Origin: Ensifer adhaerens | Lineage (GTDB): Bacteria; Pseudomonadota; Alphaproteobacteria; Rhizobiales; Rhizobiaceae | DNA length: 64,000 bases | Assembly (NCBI RefSeq): GCF_028993555.1 | Contig: NZ_CP118612.1 | Span: forward strand, 62,001-126,000 | Direction of reading: 5' to 3' | Shown: positions 1 to 11,549 of the stretch, piece after piece | Position numbering within the stretch: the first letter of the stretch is position 1 | Layout: each line of letters opens with the position of its first letter | Position numbers and translations under genes: made by a program | Notes under the pieces: generated by a model | The model's database searches: none | Seen by the model: only the letters and a program-made list of their open reading frames with translations | Told to the model about the DNA's origin: nothing

Positions 1-922
<922 letters not shown>

Positions 923-993
923 TCGCAATCGCCGGAAGGGATTTTCCATTTTCCCTTTCGGCTCCCCAACCTGAATTGTCGGGAGTTGCACCG

Positions 994-1929
994 GTGACGA
1001 CGACCTCCATCCTCAATGCGGCAACCAGTGCTGACCGCGGACCGCCAGCCTGGACGCGCTGGCTCGACCTCGGCGACCGGGCGCTTGCCGTGGTATTGCT
1101 TGCCCCAGCGGCGATTCTTCTCGCGCTGATCATCGTCTATCCGGTGCTGCGCCTCGGCTATACCAGCTTTTTCAGCCTGTCGCTGACGTCGGGTCTCCCC
1201 GCGGAATTCGTGGGCCTCGAAAACTACAGCCTTATGCTGGAAGACCCGGTCTTCTGGGAAACGACGTGGAATACCGTCCTCATCACCCTCATCACTGTGC
1301 CCGGCGCCCTCCTGGTCGGGCTTGCACTGGCCCTGCTTGCCAATCTCCCTTTCGGCGTGCAGTGGCCAGTGCGCCTTTCCCTGCTGATCCCCTGGGCGCT
1401 GCCACTCTCATTCGCCGGTCTGATCTTTGCCTGGTTCTTCCATTCGGAATACGGCGTCGTCAACGACGTGCTGATCCGTCTAGGCTTCGAGAGCATCATC
1501 TGGTTCAACTCGCCGAATTGGGCCTTCGCCGCGATCTGTCTGACCATCGTCTGGAAGACCTCGTCGTTTATGGCGCTGATCATTCTTGCCGGTCTGCAGA
1601 CGATACCGCGCTCCCTCTATGAGGCCGCCGACGTCGACGGCGCCGGCCGGGTTCGCCAGTTCTTCGAGATCACGCTGCCGCTCCTGAAGCCATCGATCGT
1701 CGTCGCGCTGATTTTCCGCACCATCACGGCGCTGCAGACCTTCGACATCCCCTACATGATGACGGGAGGCGGCCCCGGTACTTCGACCTCGACGCTTGCC
1801 ATGTACATCCACCAGAACACGGTCTCTTTCCTCGATCTCGGCTACGGCTCGGCGCTTGCCGTCGTGATGTTCGCCCTGTCGATGTGCGTGACCGCCGTCT
1901 ATCTGCGCGCCATCCGGACCAAGGAGTAA
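994..1929 (+). CDS. ABC sugar transporter permease, MalF type
   Basis: This 311-residue membrane protein has about six hydrophobic segments. The EAA loop (YEAADVDGAGRVRQFFEITLPLL) sits at about residues 208-230 and marks a binding-protein-dependent permease that contacts an ATPase. The open frame extends further upstream, but the GTG at 994 is preferred because GGGAG at 981-985 lies 8 bases ahead of it and the translation before it overlaps the binding-protein gene. The AAGGAG that serves the next gene lies in its last codons, so the two are tightly coupled. It pairs with the second permease to form the channel for the substrate bound by the upstream protein. Confidence 0.88.
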   Translation: MTTTSILNAATSADRGPPAWTRWLDLGDRALAVVLLAPAAILLALIIVYPVLRLGYTSFFSLSLTSGLPAEFVGLENYSLMLEDPVFWETTWNTVLITLITVPGALLVGLALALLANLPFGVQWPVRLSLLIPWALPLSFAGLIFAWFFHSEYGVVNDVLIRLGFESIIWFNSPNWAFAAICLTIVWKTSSFMALIILAGLQTIPRSLYEAADVDGAGRVRQFFEITLPLLKPSIVVALIFRTITALQTFDIPYMMTGGGPGTSTSTLAMYIHQNTVSFLDLGYGSALAVVMFALSMCVTAVYLRAIRTKE

Positions 1930-1932
1930 GCC

Positions 1933-2787
1933 ATGAGTGCCGTCGCCGCCCCCGGACTTTCCGGACTTCTTTCCGGCCGCCCGCTGCGCTTCCTCGCCGG
2001 AGCCGTGCTGATCGTCAACGGCATGTTCCCGGCGCTCTGGATACTCTTCACCTCACTGAAGACGGAAGCGGAGCTCACTGCCAAGCCCATCACTTGGGTT
2101 CCACACGCTCCGACGCTGGCGAACTACATGCAGGCCTTTTCCGACCAGCCGCTGCATCTGTTCCTCTTCAACAGCTTCATGGTCGCACTGCTGTCAACCT
2201 GCCTTACGCTGCTCGTCTCAGTGCTGGCAGCCTATGCACTGGCTCGGCTGGATCTCCGTTACCGTGGCCTCATCCTATCGTTGATCATCGCTGTGTCGAC
2301 CTTCCCTCTGGTCACGCTCCTTGTGCCGCTCTTTGAGATCATGCGCACGCTGAACCTGCTCAATACCTGGGTCGCGCTGGTGCTGCCTTATACGGTCCTG
2401 TCGCTGCCGGTGTGCACGCTCATGCTCGTCTCTTTCTTCGAAGGCATTCCGCGGGACCTTGAAAACGCGGCGATGATCGACGGCTGCACGCGGCTGGGGG
2501 CGCTTTTCAAAGTGGTCGTACCGCTCTGTGCGCCGGGTGTGTTCACAGCCGGAATCCTCGCCTTCGTCAATGCTTGGGACGAGTTCCTGCTGGCGTTGTC
2601 CTTCAATTCCAATCCGGCTTTGCGCACGCTTCCGGTCGGCATTCAGCTGTATCAGGGCGAGTTCGCCTTCCCTTGGCCGGTCATCTCGGCCGCGCTGGTT
2701 GTCGGCATCGTGCCTGTCGCCGTGCTGATCGTCATCTTCCAGGAGCGCGTCGTCTCGGGCCTCACCGCCGGGGGTATCAAGGGATGA
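1933..2787 (+). CDS. ABC sugar transporter permease, MalG type
   Basis: This is a 284-residue inner-membrane permease with six predicted spans. The EAA motif (LENAAMIDGCTRLGALFKVVVPL) lies at about residues 176-198, and the protein ends in SGLTAGGIKG, a typical MalG-type C-terminus. ATG 1933 has AAGGAG at 1921-1926. The gene is three bases downstream of its partner permease, and its stop overlaps the start of the dehydratase (ATGA), so it belongs to one transcript. No ATP-binding subunit follows, so that subunit must be encoded upstream of the window or elsewhere. Confidence 0.88.
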   Translation: MSAVAAPGLSGLLSGRPLRFLAGAVLIVNGMFPALWILFTSLKTEAELTAKPITWVPHAPTLANYMQAFSDQPLHLFLFNSFMVALLSTCLTLLVSVLAAYALARLDLRYRGLILSLIIAVSTFPLVTLLVPLFEIMRTLNLLNTWVALVLPYTVLSLPVCTLMLVSFFEGIPRDLENAAMIDGCTRLGALFKVVVPLCAPGVFTAGILAFVNAWDEFLLALSFNSNPALRTLPVGIQLYQGEFAFPWPVISAALVVGIVPVAVLIVIFQERVVSGLTAGGIKG

Positions 2788-4520
2788 ACAGGAAGCTCGA
2801 CATTTCCGAACTGCGCAGTCAGCGCTGGTTTGCCAACGACGATATGCGCGCCTTTGCGCACCGCCAACGCACGCAGCAGATGGGCATGCGGCGCGAGGAG
2901 TTCATGGGGCGGCCCGTGATCGGCATCATCAACACTTGGAGTGAGATGAGCCCCTGCCATGCGCATCTGCGTGACCGAGCCGAAGCTGTGAAGCGCGGCG
3001 TCTGGCAGATGGGCGGCTATCCCGTCGAGCTGCCGGCGATCTCGGTCGGCGAGGTCATGGTGAAGCCGACCACCATGCTCTACCGCAACTTCCTCGCGAT
3101 GGAGTGCGAAGAACTGTTACGCTGCCACCCGATCGACGGCGCAGTACTGCTCGGTGGCTGCGACAAGTCGACCCCGGCGCTGCTGATGGGCGCGTTCTCG
3201 ATGGATATTCCGGTCATCTTCTGCCCGGCAGGACCGATGTCGAACGGTCAGTGGCGCGGTGTTAAGACAGGTGCCGGCACGCACACCAAGAAGTACTGGG
3301 ACGAGCTTCGAGCAGGCAACATCACCCGCGATGACTGGGTGGATCTCGAGAGCCGCATGACGCGGTCGCCGGGTACCTGCAACACGATCGGCACAGCCTC
3401 GACCATGACCTCTATCGTGGATGCCATGGGCATGACGCTGTCCGGCGCGTCCTCCATCCCCGCCGTCGACTCCGGCCATACCCGCATGGCGTCCGCTTGC
3501 GGCTCACGCATCGTCGAGATGGTCTGGGAAGATCTGAAGCCGTCGAGAATTGTCAACCGCGACAGCTTCCTCAACGGCCTTGTCGCTTATATGGCGCTCG
3601 GCGGCTCGACCAACGCCGCCGTACATCTCATTGCAATGGCCAAGCGCGTCGGCGTCGATCTGACGTTGGACGACATGGCGGCGATGGCCAGCAAGGTGCC
3701 GGTCGTAGCCAACGTCTTTCCCTCCGGCGAATACCTGATGGAGGACTTTTACTTCGCCGGCGGCATCAATGCGCTCTTGAAGAAGCTGTCGCGACACCTG
3801 ACGCTCGACCGGCCGACCGTCAATGGTCGCACGCTCGGCGAGAACATTGCCCCGGCCGACTGCTGGAACGATGACGTCATCCGCGGCGAGGATGATCCGG
3901 TCGTGCCGCTCGCCCGCGGCAAGACGCTCGAAGTGCTGCGTGGCAATCTCGCGCCGAACGGCGCGGTCATGAAATCGTCCGCCGCCAATCCGAAATTCCT
4001 GAAACATGTCGGTCCGGCAATCGTCTTTGACGATCCCCGTACGATGAACCGCACGCTCGATGACCCAGACCTCGACATCACCGAGGATACCGTGATCGTG
4101 CTGCGCAATGCCGGCCCGGTCGGCGCGCCGGGTATGCCGGAATGGGGCAACCTGCCGATCCCGAAGAAGCTCTTGAAACAGGGGGTGCGCGACATGGTGC
4201 GTGTCTGCGACGGGCGCATGAGCGGCACCCACTATGGAACCTGCGTTCTGCATGTCTCGCCGGAAGCTGCGGTCGGTGGCCCTCTCGCTTTGGTCCGGAC
4301 CGGCGACCTCATCGAACTCGATGTTGCCGCCGGAACAATCAACATGCGCGTCTCCGAGGACGAGCTTGCTCGGCGCAGGGCTGAATGGAGGCCGTCAGCG
4401 CCGGTCTACGAGCGCTCCTTCGCCGCCCTCTATCAACGCCACGTCAGTCAGGCGCACGAGGGCTGCGATTTCGATTTCCTGACCGGCACGCAAGCCGTGC
4501 CGGAACCGCCGATCTATTGA
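2784..4520 (+). CDS. IlvD/Edd-family sugar-acid dehydratase, probable 6-deoxy-6-sulfogluconate dehydratase
   Basis: This 578-residue protein belongs to the Fe-S dehydratases that remove water from aldonic acids. Three cysteines match the cluster ligands of the L-arabinonate dehydratase branch: C58 (SPCHAH), C126 (GGCDKSTP) and C199 (PGTCNT). In the sulfo-ED route this enzyme turns 6-deoxy-6-sulfogluconate into 2-keto-3,6-dideoxy-6-sulfogluconate. The ATG at 2784 overlaps the permease stop as ATGA. Sequence alone would also allow an arabinonate or xylonate dehydratase. The sulfoquinovosidase, lactonase, aldolase and TauE neighbours favour the sulfosugar role. Confidence 0.85.
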   Translation: MNRKLDISELRSQRWFANDDMRAFAHRQRTQQMGMRREEFMGRPVIGIINTWSEMSPCHAHLRDRAEAVKRGVWQMGGYPVELPAISVGEVMVKPTTMLYRNFLAMECEELLRCHPIDGAVLLGGCDKSTPALLMGAFSMDIPVIFCPAGPMSNGQWRGVKTGAGTHTKKYWDELRAGNITRDDWVDLESRMTRSPGTCNTIGTASTMTSIVDAMGMTLSGASSIPAVDSGHTRMASACGSRIVEMVWEDLKPSRIVNRDSFLNGLVAYMALGGSTNAAVHLIAMAKRVGVDLTLDDMAAMASKVPVVANVFPSGEYLMEDFYFAGGINALLKKLSRHLTLDRPTVNGRTLGENIAPADCWNDDVIRGEDDPVVPLARGKTLEVLRGNLAPNGAVMKSSAANPKFLKHVGPAIVFDDPRTMNRTLDDPDLDITEDTVIVLRNAGPVGAPGMPEWGNLPIPKKLLKQGVRDMVRVCDGRMSGTHYGTCVLHVSPEAAVGGPLALVRTGDLIELDVAAGTINMRVSEDELARRRAEWRPSAPVYERSFAALYQRHVSQAHEGCDFDFLTGTQAVPEPPIY

Positions 4521-4531
4521 GGGACGATCCA

Positions 4532-5335
4532 ATGAGCAGCAACAACCCCTTCAAATCCTGGCTTAGCGACAAGTCGCGCGCCACCCCGCTCGGCACCTGG
4601 CTGATGGCTGCCGCGCCCGCGACGGCCGAAGCGCTTGGCTATGGTGGTTTCGATTTCCTCGTCGTCGACATGGAGCACGTGCCTGTCGAATTCACGGATC
4701 TTGCCCATATCCTGCGTGCCATCGGCTGCACACCCGCGGACGCGGTGGTGCGGCTTGCCTGGAACGATCAGGTGCTCGTCAAACGCGCGCTCGACGCCGG
4801 TGCACACACCGTTATGCTGCCCTTCGTGCAAAATGCGGAGGAAGCAAAGGCCGCCGCTGCCTATACCCGCTATCCGCCGCATGGGATCCGTGGGGTTGCC
4901 GCCGTACATCGCGGCTCCCGCTTCGGCACGATCCCGAACTACCTGAAATCCGCAAACGACGACATCTGCACCATCGTGCAACTCGAAACACCGGAAGCGA
5001 TCGAGCGCCTGCCGGAGATCGCCGCGGTCGACGGGATCGATGCGCTCTTTGTGGGGCCGGGCGATCTTTCCGCCGCGATGGGGCATATCGGCAATATCGC
5101 TCATCCCGAGGTCCAGGCTCTGATCGAGAAGGCGGCGAAAGACGCGCATGCGGTCGGCAAGCCGGTCGGTATCGTCGGCCCCAACCCTGACATGGTGAAG
5201 CGCTTCATCGGTTACGGTTACGAATTCGCAGCCATAGCCTCCGACATCGCCATGATGACCGGCCGCGCAAACGAATGGCTCGCGCAGCTGAAAGGCACGG
5301 CCGAAGCGCCCACCACACCAGCGGCGGCTTACTGA
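4532..5335 (+). CDS. HpcH/HpaI-family aldolase, probable KDSG aldolase
   Basis: This 267-residue class II pyruvate aldolase has DFLVVDMEH near residue 42, a conserved RGVAAVHRGSRFG block, LETPEAIE (metal-binding Glu) and VGPGDLSAAMG (metal-binding Asp). Members cleave 2-keto-3-deoxy acids to pyruvate and an aldehyde. Here the products would be pyruvate and 3-sulfolactaldehyde. The ATG at 4532 has GAGGG ahead of it, and the gene starts 11 bases after the dehydratase stop. A 2-dehydro-3-deoxyglucarate aldolase role cannot be excluded without the context. Confidence 0.85.
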   Translation: MSSNNPFKSWLSDKSRATPLGTWLMAAAPATAEALGYGGFDFLVVDMEHVPVEFTDLAHILRAIGCTPADAVVRLAWNDQVLVKRALDAGAHTVMLPFVQNAEEAKAAAAYTRYPPHGIRGVAAVHRGSRFGTIPNYLKSANDDICTIVQLETPEAIERLPEIAAVDGIDALFVGPGDLSAAMGHIGNIAHPEVQALIEKAAKDAHAVGKPVGIVGPNPDMVKRFIGYGYEFAAIASDIAMMTGRANEWLAQLKGTAEAPTTPAAAY

Positions 5336-5345
5336 GGACGAGGCG

Positions 5346-6997
<1,652 letters not shown>

Positions 6998-7008
6998 GTA
7001 CGACACCC

Positions 7009-9000
7009 ATGAAACTTGAGACAACCCCAACCGGCTTCACTCTATCGGTCGATGGCCAGGTCATCCTTCGCCACAGCGCGTCTTCCCCGTGCATCTATGC
7101 CGGCCACGGCGAAGAACGCATGGAAATGTACCGCGGCAACTTCGAAATCGAGGATTACGTCGTTGAGCGGAGCCCGCTCGCGCACGCCGAAATCGACGGC
7201 TGCCACATCATGCTTTCCGAGGCCGAGGGCCAAAAAGTACGTTTGGCCCTGACAGTCCTCGACGGTTCCATCGAACTTACGGCGGTGGATCCGTCGGTAA
7301 ACAGGCTCTGGATCCGTGTCGTTGCCGATCACGACGAACATGTGTGGGGCGGCGGCGAGCAGATGTCCTATTTCGACATGCGCGGTCGTCGCTTTCCGCT
7401 CTGGACATCGGAACCGGGCGTGGGCCGTGACAAGACCAGCGAAATAACCTTCAAGTCGAATGTCAAGGATCGTGCTGGAGGCGACTACTTCAACACCAAT
7501 TATCCGCAGCCGACCTTCGTCTCCTCGGCCCGCTACGCTTTGCATGTGGAAACGTCGGCCTATTCAGTCTTCGATTTTCGCCGCAAGACGTTCCATGAGA
7601 TCGAGACCTGGGCGGTTCCCGAACGCATCGAGATCTTCAGCGGAAACACATTCGTCGAGTTGGTCGAAAAGCTTTCACTGCGGTTTGGACGCCAGCCGAC
7701 GCTTCCCGACTGGGTCTACAACGGCGCGATCGTCGGATTGAAGGACGGGGTGAACTCCTTTGCGCGCCTTCAGAAAATGAAGGAGGCGGGTGTTCGCGTA
7801 TCTGGGCTGTGGTGCGAGGATTGGGTCGGTTTGCGGCAGACGTCCTTTGGCGCACGGCTGTTTTGGGATTGGCAAGCAAACGAAGAAAGATATCCAGGAC
7901 TGAGGCAGCGCATAGCGCAACTAAATGACGAAGGCGTTCGTTTTCTGGGCTACGTAAATCCCTATCTCTGCGTCGACGGCCCACTGTTTGCGGAAGCTGA
8001 GACCGCAGGTTACTTCGCCAAAGACGAGTTCGGCCGCACTGCACTGGTTGATTTCGGCGAGTTCGACTGCGGTGTCGTCGATTTCACCAATCCGGAAGCG
8101 GCGGAGTGGTTCGCCGATGAGATCATTGGTGGAAAGATGCTCGACTACGGCCTTTCCGGCTGGATGGCCGACTTCGGGGAATACCTTCCGATCGATGTGG
8201 AACTCGCGAACGGAATCGACGCCAAGCTGATGCACAATCAGTGGCCGACTCTTTGGGCCGAGGTGAATGCCAGAGCTGTCGCCAGCCGCGGGAAGACCGG
8301 CGAAGCCTTATTCTTCATGCGCGCCGGCTTCACTGGCGTTCAGAAGCACTGCCCACTGCTGTGGGGTGGTGACCAGTCGGTCGATTTTTCTCGACATGAC
8401 GGACTGGTGACGGTCATCTGCGCTGCGTTGTCGTCGGGGCTTCTGGGCAATGCCTATCATCACTCGGATATCGGCGGATACACGAGCCTGTTCGGGAATG
8501 TCCGCACCCCGGAACTGCTCATGCGCTGGGCGGAAATGGCCGCCTTCACCCCCGTAATGCGCAGTCACGAGGGCAATCGCCCCCGCGAAAACGTTCAGAT
8601 CGACCAGGATCCGGAAGTGCTTGCTCACTTCGCGAGGATGACGAGCATCTACGTGCATCTGGCGCCTTATCTGAAGGCACTTTCGAACGAGGCGTCGACC
8701 CGCGGTTTACCGGTTCAAAGGCCGCTGTTCCTGCACCACGAGGACGACCGCGCCACCTATGCCATCCAGGACGCTTATCTCTACGGCGCGGATCTGCTCG
8801 TCGCGCCGGTCTGGAAGGCCGGTGAAGAGAAGCGTACCGTCTATCTGCCTAAGGGGACGCGTTGGGTGCATGTCTGGGGCGGCGATGCATATGACGGCGG
8901 CTGCGAGGCGACCGTTCACGCGCCGCTCGGCCAGCCGGCGGTGTTCTACCGCGAGGGCGCGGCGCAGGCAAAGCTCTTCGCGGGCATCGGGGCGCTCTGA
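7009..9000 (+). CDS. GH31 sulfoquinovosidase (YihQ/SQase type, K-E-R-W-Y variant)
   Basis: This 663-residue glycoside hydrolase frees sulfoquinovose from sulfoquinovosyl glycerol or related glycosides. The nucleophile is D388 (GWMADFGEYLP) and the acid/base is D455 (WGGDQS). The sulfonate-recognition residues known from characterised SQases are all present: K245, E270, R283, W286 (RLFW) and Y491 (HHSDIGGY). This K-E-R-W-Y set is the Agrobacterium type, and E. coli YihQ has Q-Q-R-W-Y instead. The start at 7009 gives residue numbers identical to those I recall for the Agrobacterium enzyme. No signal peptide is seen, so cleavage is probably cytoplasmic after ABC uptake of the glycoside. Confidence 0.93.
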   Translation: MKLETTPTGFTLSVDGQVILRHSASSPCIYAGHGEERMEMYRGNFEIEDYVVERSPLAHAEIDGCHIMLSEAEGQKVRLALTVLDGSIELTAVDPSVNRLWIRVVADHDEHVWGGGEQMSYFDMRGRRFPLWTSEPGVGRDKTSEITFKSNVKDRAGGDYFNTNYPQPTFVSSARYALHVETSAYSVFDFRRKTFHEIETWAVPERIEIFSGNTFVELVEKLSLRFGRQPTLPDWVYNGAIVGLKDGVNSFARLQKMKEAGVRVSGLWCEDWVGLRQTSFGARLFWDWQANEERYPGLRQRIAQLNDEGVRFLGYVNPYLCVDGPLFAEAETAGYFAKDEFGRTALVDFGEFDCGVVDFTNPEAAEWFADEIIGGKMLDYGLSGWMADFGEYLPIDVELANGIDAKLMHNQWPTLWAEVNARAVASRGKTGEALFFMRAGFTGVQKHCPLLWGGDQSVDFSRHDGLVTVICAALSSGLLGNAYHHSDIGGYTSLFGNVRTPELLMRWAEMAAFTPVMRSHEGNRPRENVQIDQDPEVLAHFARMTSIYVHLAPYLKALSNEASTRGLPVQRPLFLHHEDDRATYAIQDAYLYGADLLVAPVWKAGEEKRTVYLPKGTRWVHVWGGDAYDGGCEATVHAPLGQPAVFYREGAAQAKLFAGIGAL

Positions 9001-9002
9001 CC

Positions 9003-9773
9003 ATGAGCGTGTCGAGCCTTACCGTCCTGCTGTTGCTTGCGGCGGGCGCTTCCTATGTGCAGACGCTAACCGGTTTCGCGCTCGGCCTTCTGTTCATGGG
9101 CGGCGTGGGGCTGACAGGCGTCGTGCCGCTGCCCGATGCCGCCGTGCTCGTCGGTGTGTTCGTCATCTTTAATGCGGCTCAGGTGCTGGTCAAGGGCTGG
9201 CGCGATATCGCAGGGCGGGAGTTCCTGCTGGTGATTTTCGTCAGTCTCGCCTTCCTCGTTATCGGCTATTGGATCCTTGGGCTTTTGGTTTCCTCCTCGC
9301 TCGACTGGCTGAAGCTGGTACTCGGCGCGATCATCGTCCTGTCCAGCATCCAACTTCTCCTTCGGCCCGCACCGCTTAAGAAGCCCTCGGGCCCGGCGTC
9401 CTTCGCCTTTTTTGGGGCCATTGCCGGCGTCATGGGCGGACTCTTTTCCACCGCCGGGCCGCCGCTCGTCTACCATCTCTATCGCCAGCCGCTGCGTCCG
9501 GCCGCCATTCGAGAGACGCTCGTTGCCGTCTTCGCCGTAAATGCGGTGCTTCGCCTGCTGCTTGTCGCGGGAGCGGGCGCCATGCCGTCGGCCTCCTTCT
9601 GGTGGGGGCTGCTGTGCATTCCGGTCGTGATGGCCTTCACCGCGCTCGCCCGCCGCTATCCGCCGCCGCTGACCCCGACGGGCCTGCGCCGCGTCGCCTT
9701 CTGCCTGCTGTTCCTGTCCGGCATTTCGCTTGCCGCTCCCGCCTTCCTCAAGCTTTTCGGAGATCTTTCATGA
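9003..9773 (+). CDS. TauE/SafE (TSUP) family membrane protein, probable sulfolactate exporter
   Basis: This 256-residue protein has about eight hydrophobic segments and a GGLFSTAGPPLVYHLYRQPL block near residues 142-161, a typical TauE/SafE repeat motif. Proteins of this family move sulfonates or sulfite across the inner membrane. In sulfo-ED clusters the equivalent gene is thought to export 3-sulfolactate, the end product of the pathway. It begins two bases after the sulfoquinovosidase stop, and its own stop overlaps the ALDH start (ATGA). Confidence 0.85.
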   Translation: MSVSSLTVLLLLAAGASYVQTLTGFALGLLFMGGVGLTGVVPLPDAAVLVGVFVIFNAAQVLVKGWRDIAGREFLLVIFVSLAFLVIGYWILGLLVSSSLDWLKLVLGAIIVLSSIQLLLRPAPLKKPSGPASFAFFGAIAGVMGGLFSTAGPPLVYHLYRQPLRPAAIRETLVAVFAVNAVLRLLLVAGAGAMPSASFWWGLLCIPVVMAFTALARRYPPPLTPTGLRRVAFCLLFLSGISLAAPAFLKLFGDLS

Positions 9774-11239
9774 CGCACTCGCTCAAGTCAGCACTCAAGG
9801 ATGCAAGCCTGCTCATCGACAAGGCCTTCGTCGGCGGTCAGTGGGTTTCGGCCGCCGATGGGCGCACTTTCGCCGTTACCGATCCTTTCGACGGTTCGGT
9901 GATCGTAGACGTTCCGTCGCTGTCGCGCGAGGAAGTCGCCGCCGCCATCGATGCGGCCGAGACTGCGCAGAAACTTTGGGCCAAGCGCACCGCCAAGGAG
10001 CGCGCCAAGGTGCTGAACACCTGGTTCCAGCTCATCCTCGAGAATGCAGATGATCTGGCGCTAATCCTAACCTCGGAACAGGGGAAACCGCTTGCCGAGG
10101 CCAGGGGCGAGGTGATCTCCAACGCTGCCTACCTCGAATGGTTCGCCGAAGAGGCCAAACGCATCGACGGCGATATCATCCCCGGCGCCAATGCGGGCCA
10201 GCGCATCATGGTGCTGAAGCAGCCCGTCGGCGTCTGCGCCGCCATCACGCCGTGGAATTTCCCGAACGGCATGATCACCCGCAAAGCCGGGCCTGCGCTA
10301 GCGGCCGGCTGCTCCATGCTCCTGAAGCCCGCCTCGCAGACGCCACTCTCGGCGTTGGCGCTCGCCGTGCTCGCCGAGCGGGCGGGTGTGCCGGCGGGGG
10401 TGTTTTCCGTCGTCACCGGCGAGGCGCGGCCGATCGGCACGGAGTTCTGCCATAACCCGAAGATCGCCAAGATCACCTTCACCGGCTCGACCGGCGTTGG
10501 CCGCTGGCTGATGAAGGAAGCCGCGGACGGCATCAAGCGTCTGTCACTGGAGCTTGGCGGCAACGCGCCGTTCATCGTCTTCGACGACGCCGATCTCGAT
10601 GCGGCCGTGGAAGGCGCCATGATCTCGAAGTTCCGCAATGCCGGGCAGACCTGCGTCTGCGCCAACCGCATCTATGTGCAGGAAAGCGTCGTTGAAGCCT
10701 TCACAGAAAAGCTGCTGGCGAAGGTCTCGGCCATAACGCTCGGTCGTGGCACGGCGGTTGGCGTCACCCAGGGTCCGCTGATCGACAACAAGGCCGTCGA
10801 CAAGATCGAGGAGCATGTGGCTGACGCGCTGGAAAAGGGCGGACGGCTGGTTGCGGGCGGTAAGCGCAGCGCGCTCGGCGGCACCTTCTACGAGCCGACC
10901 GTCATCACAGGCGTCACGCAGGCCATGAAGGTCGCGAGCGAGGAAACCTTTGCCCCGCTTGCCCCGATCATCAGCTTCAAGGATGAGGAGGAGGTCATCG
11001 CCATGGCGAACGACAGCGAATACGGCCTCGCCTCCTATTTCTACGCGAAGGACATGGCGCGCGTCTGGCGTGTCGCCGAGGCGCTGGAGGCCGGTATCGT
11101 CGGCGTCAACTCGGGCCTGATCGCCAACGAAATGGCTCCTTTCGGCGGCGTCAAGCAGTCGGGTCTCGGCCGTGAAGGCTCGAAGTACGGCATCGAGGGC
11201 TTCCTCGAACTGAAGTATGTCTGTGTTGCCGGACTGTGA
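9770..11239 (+). CDS. Aldehyde dehydrogenase, probable 3-sulfolactaldehyde dehydrogenase
   Basis: This is a 489-residue ALDH of the succinate-semialdehyde dehydrogenase (GabD) type. The catalytic cysteine is C295 (AGQTCVCANR) and the general base is E261 (LELGGNAP). The substrate-binding TPWNFP block and the C-terminal FGGVKQSGLGREGS block are intact. In this operon it would oxidise sulfolactaldehyde to sulfolactate with NAD(P). The start at 9770 is coupled to the TauE gene. GabD is the obvious paralogue, and the assignment to sulfolactaldehyde rests on operon context. Confidence 0.87.
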   Translation: MTHSLKSALKDASLLIDKAFVGGQWVSAADGRTFAVTDPFDGSVIVDVPSLSREEVAAAIDAAETAQKLWAKRTAKERAKVLNTWFQLILENADDLALILTSEQGKPLAEARGEVISNAAYLEWFAEEAKRIDGDIIPGANAGQRIMVLKQPVGVCAAITPWNFPNGMITRKAGPALAAGCSMLLKPASQTPLSALALAVLAERAGVPAGVFSVVTGEARPIGTEFCHNPKIAKITFTGSTGVGRWLMKEAADGIKRLSLELGGNAPFIVFDDADLDAAVEGAMISKFRNAGQTCVCANRIYVQESVVEAFTEKLLAKVSAITLGRGTAVGVTQGPLIDNKAVDKIEEHVADALEKGGRLVAGGKRSALGGTFYEPTVITGVTQAMKVASEETFAPLAPIISFKDEEEVIAMANDSEYGLASYFYAKDMARVWRVAEALEAGIVGVNSGLIANEMAPFGGVKQSGLGREGSKYGIEGFLELKYVCVAGL

Positions 11240-11241
11240 AG

Positions 11242-11397
11242 ATGGCCTTCGACTACGACATTCTCGTCATCGGCGGCGGCGCTAATGGCTGCGGCGTCGC
11301 GCGCGATGCTGCCGGCTACAAGGTGCTGCTCGCCGAAATGAACGACCTCGCGAGCGGCACGTCGTCGGCCTCCACCAAACTCATTCATGGCGGTGCC
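11242..11397 (+). pseudogene. glpD: glpD remnant: N-terminal fragment of glycerol-3-phosphate dehydrogenase
   Basis: Two bases after the ALDH stop an ATG opens MAFDYDILVIGGGANGCG, then a RDAAG block and AEMNDLASGTSSASTKLIHGG. This is the FAD-binding N-terminus of aerobic GlpD. After the HGG residues similarity stops abruptly, and the frame runs on to 11553 without GlpD character. The block after RDAAG is also short by about two residues compared with the usual form. The intact gene would be about 500 codons, so this is a truncated remnant. GlpD would have handled glycerol 3-phosphate, so glycerol released by the SQase may once have been used by the same operon. Confidence 0.85.
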
Positions 11398-11549
11398 CCA
11401 CATCATCTCCTCGCGTGCATGGTTGAAATCGACGCCGACTCTCGGGTGGTTATCCATCGACGTGGAGGCGGAACTCTCGCATTGTTTTATCACTTACATT
11501 TGACGATGATGGCCGAATGCAGCTCGAACACAGCCAAGTACCTAGCGAA

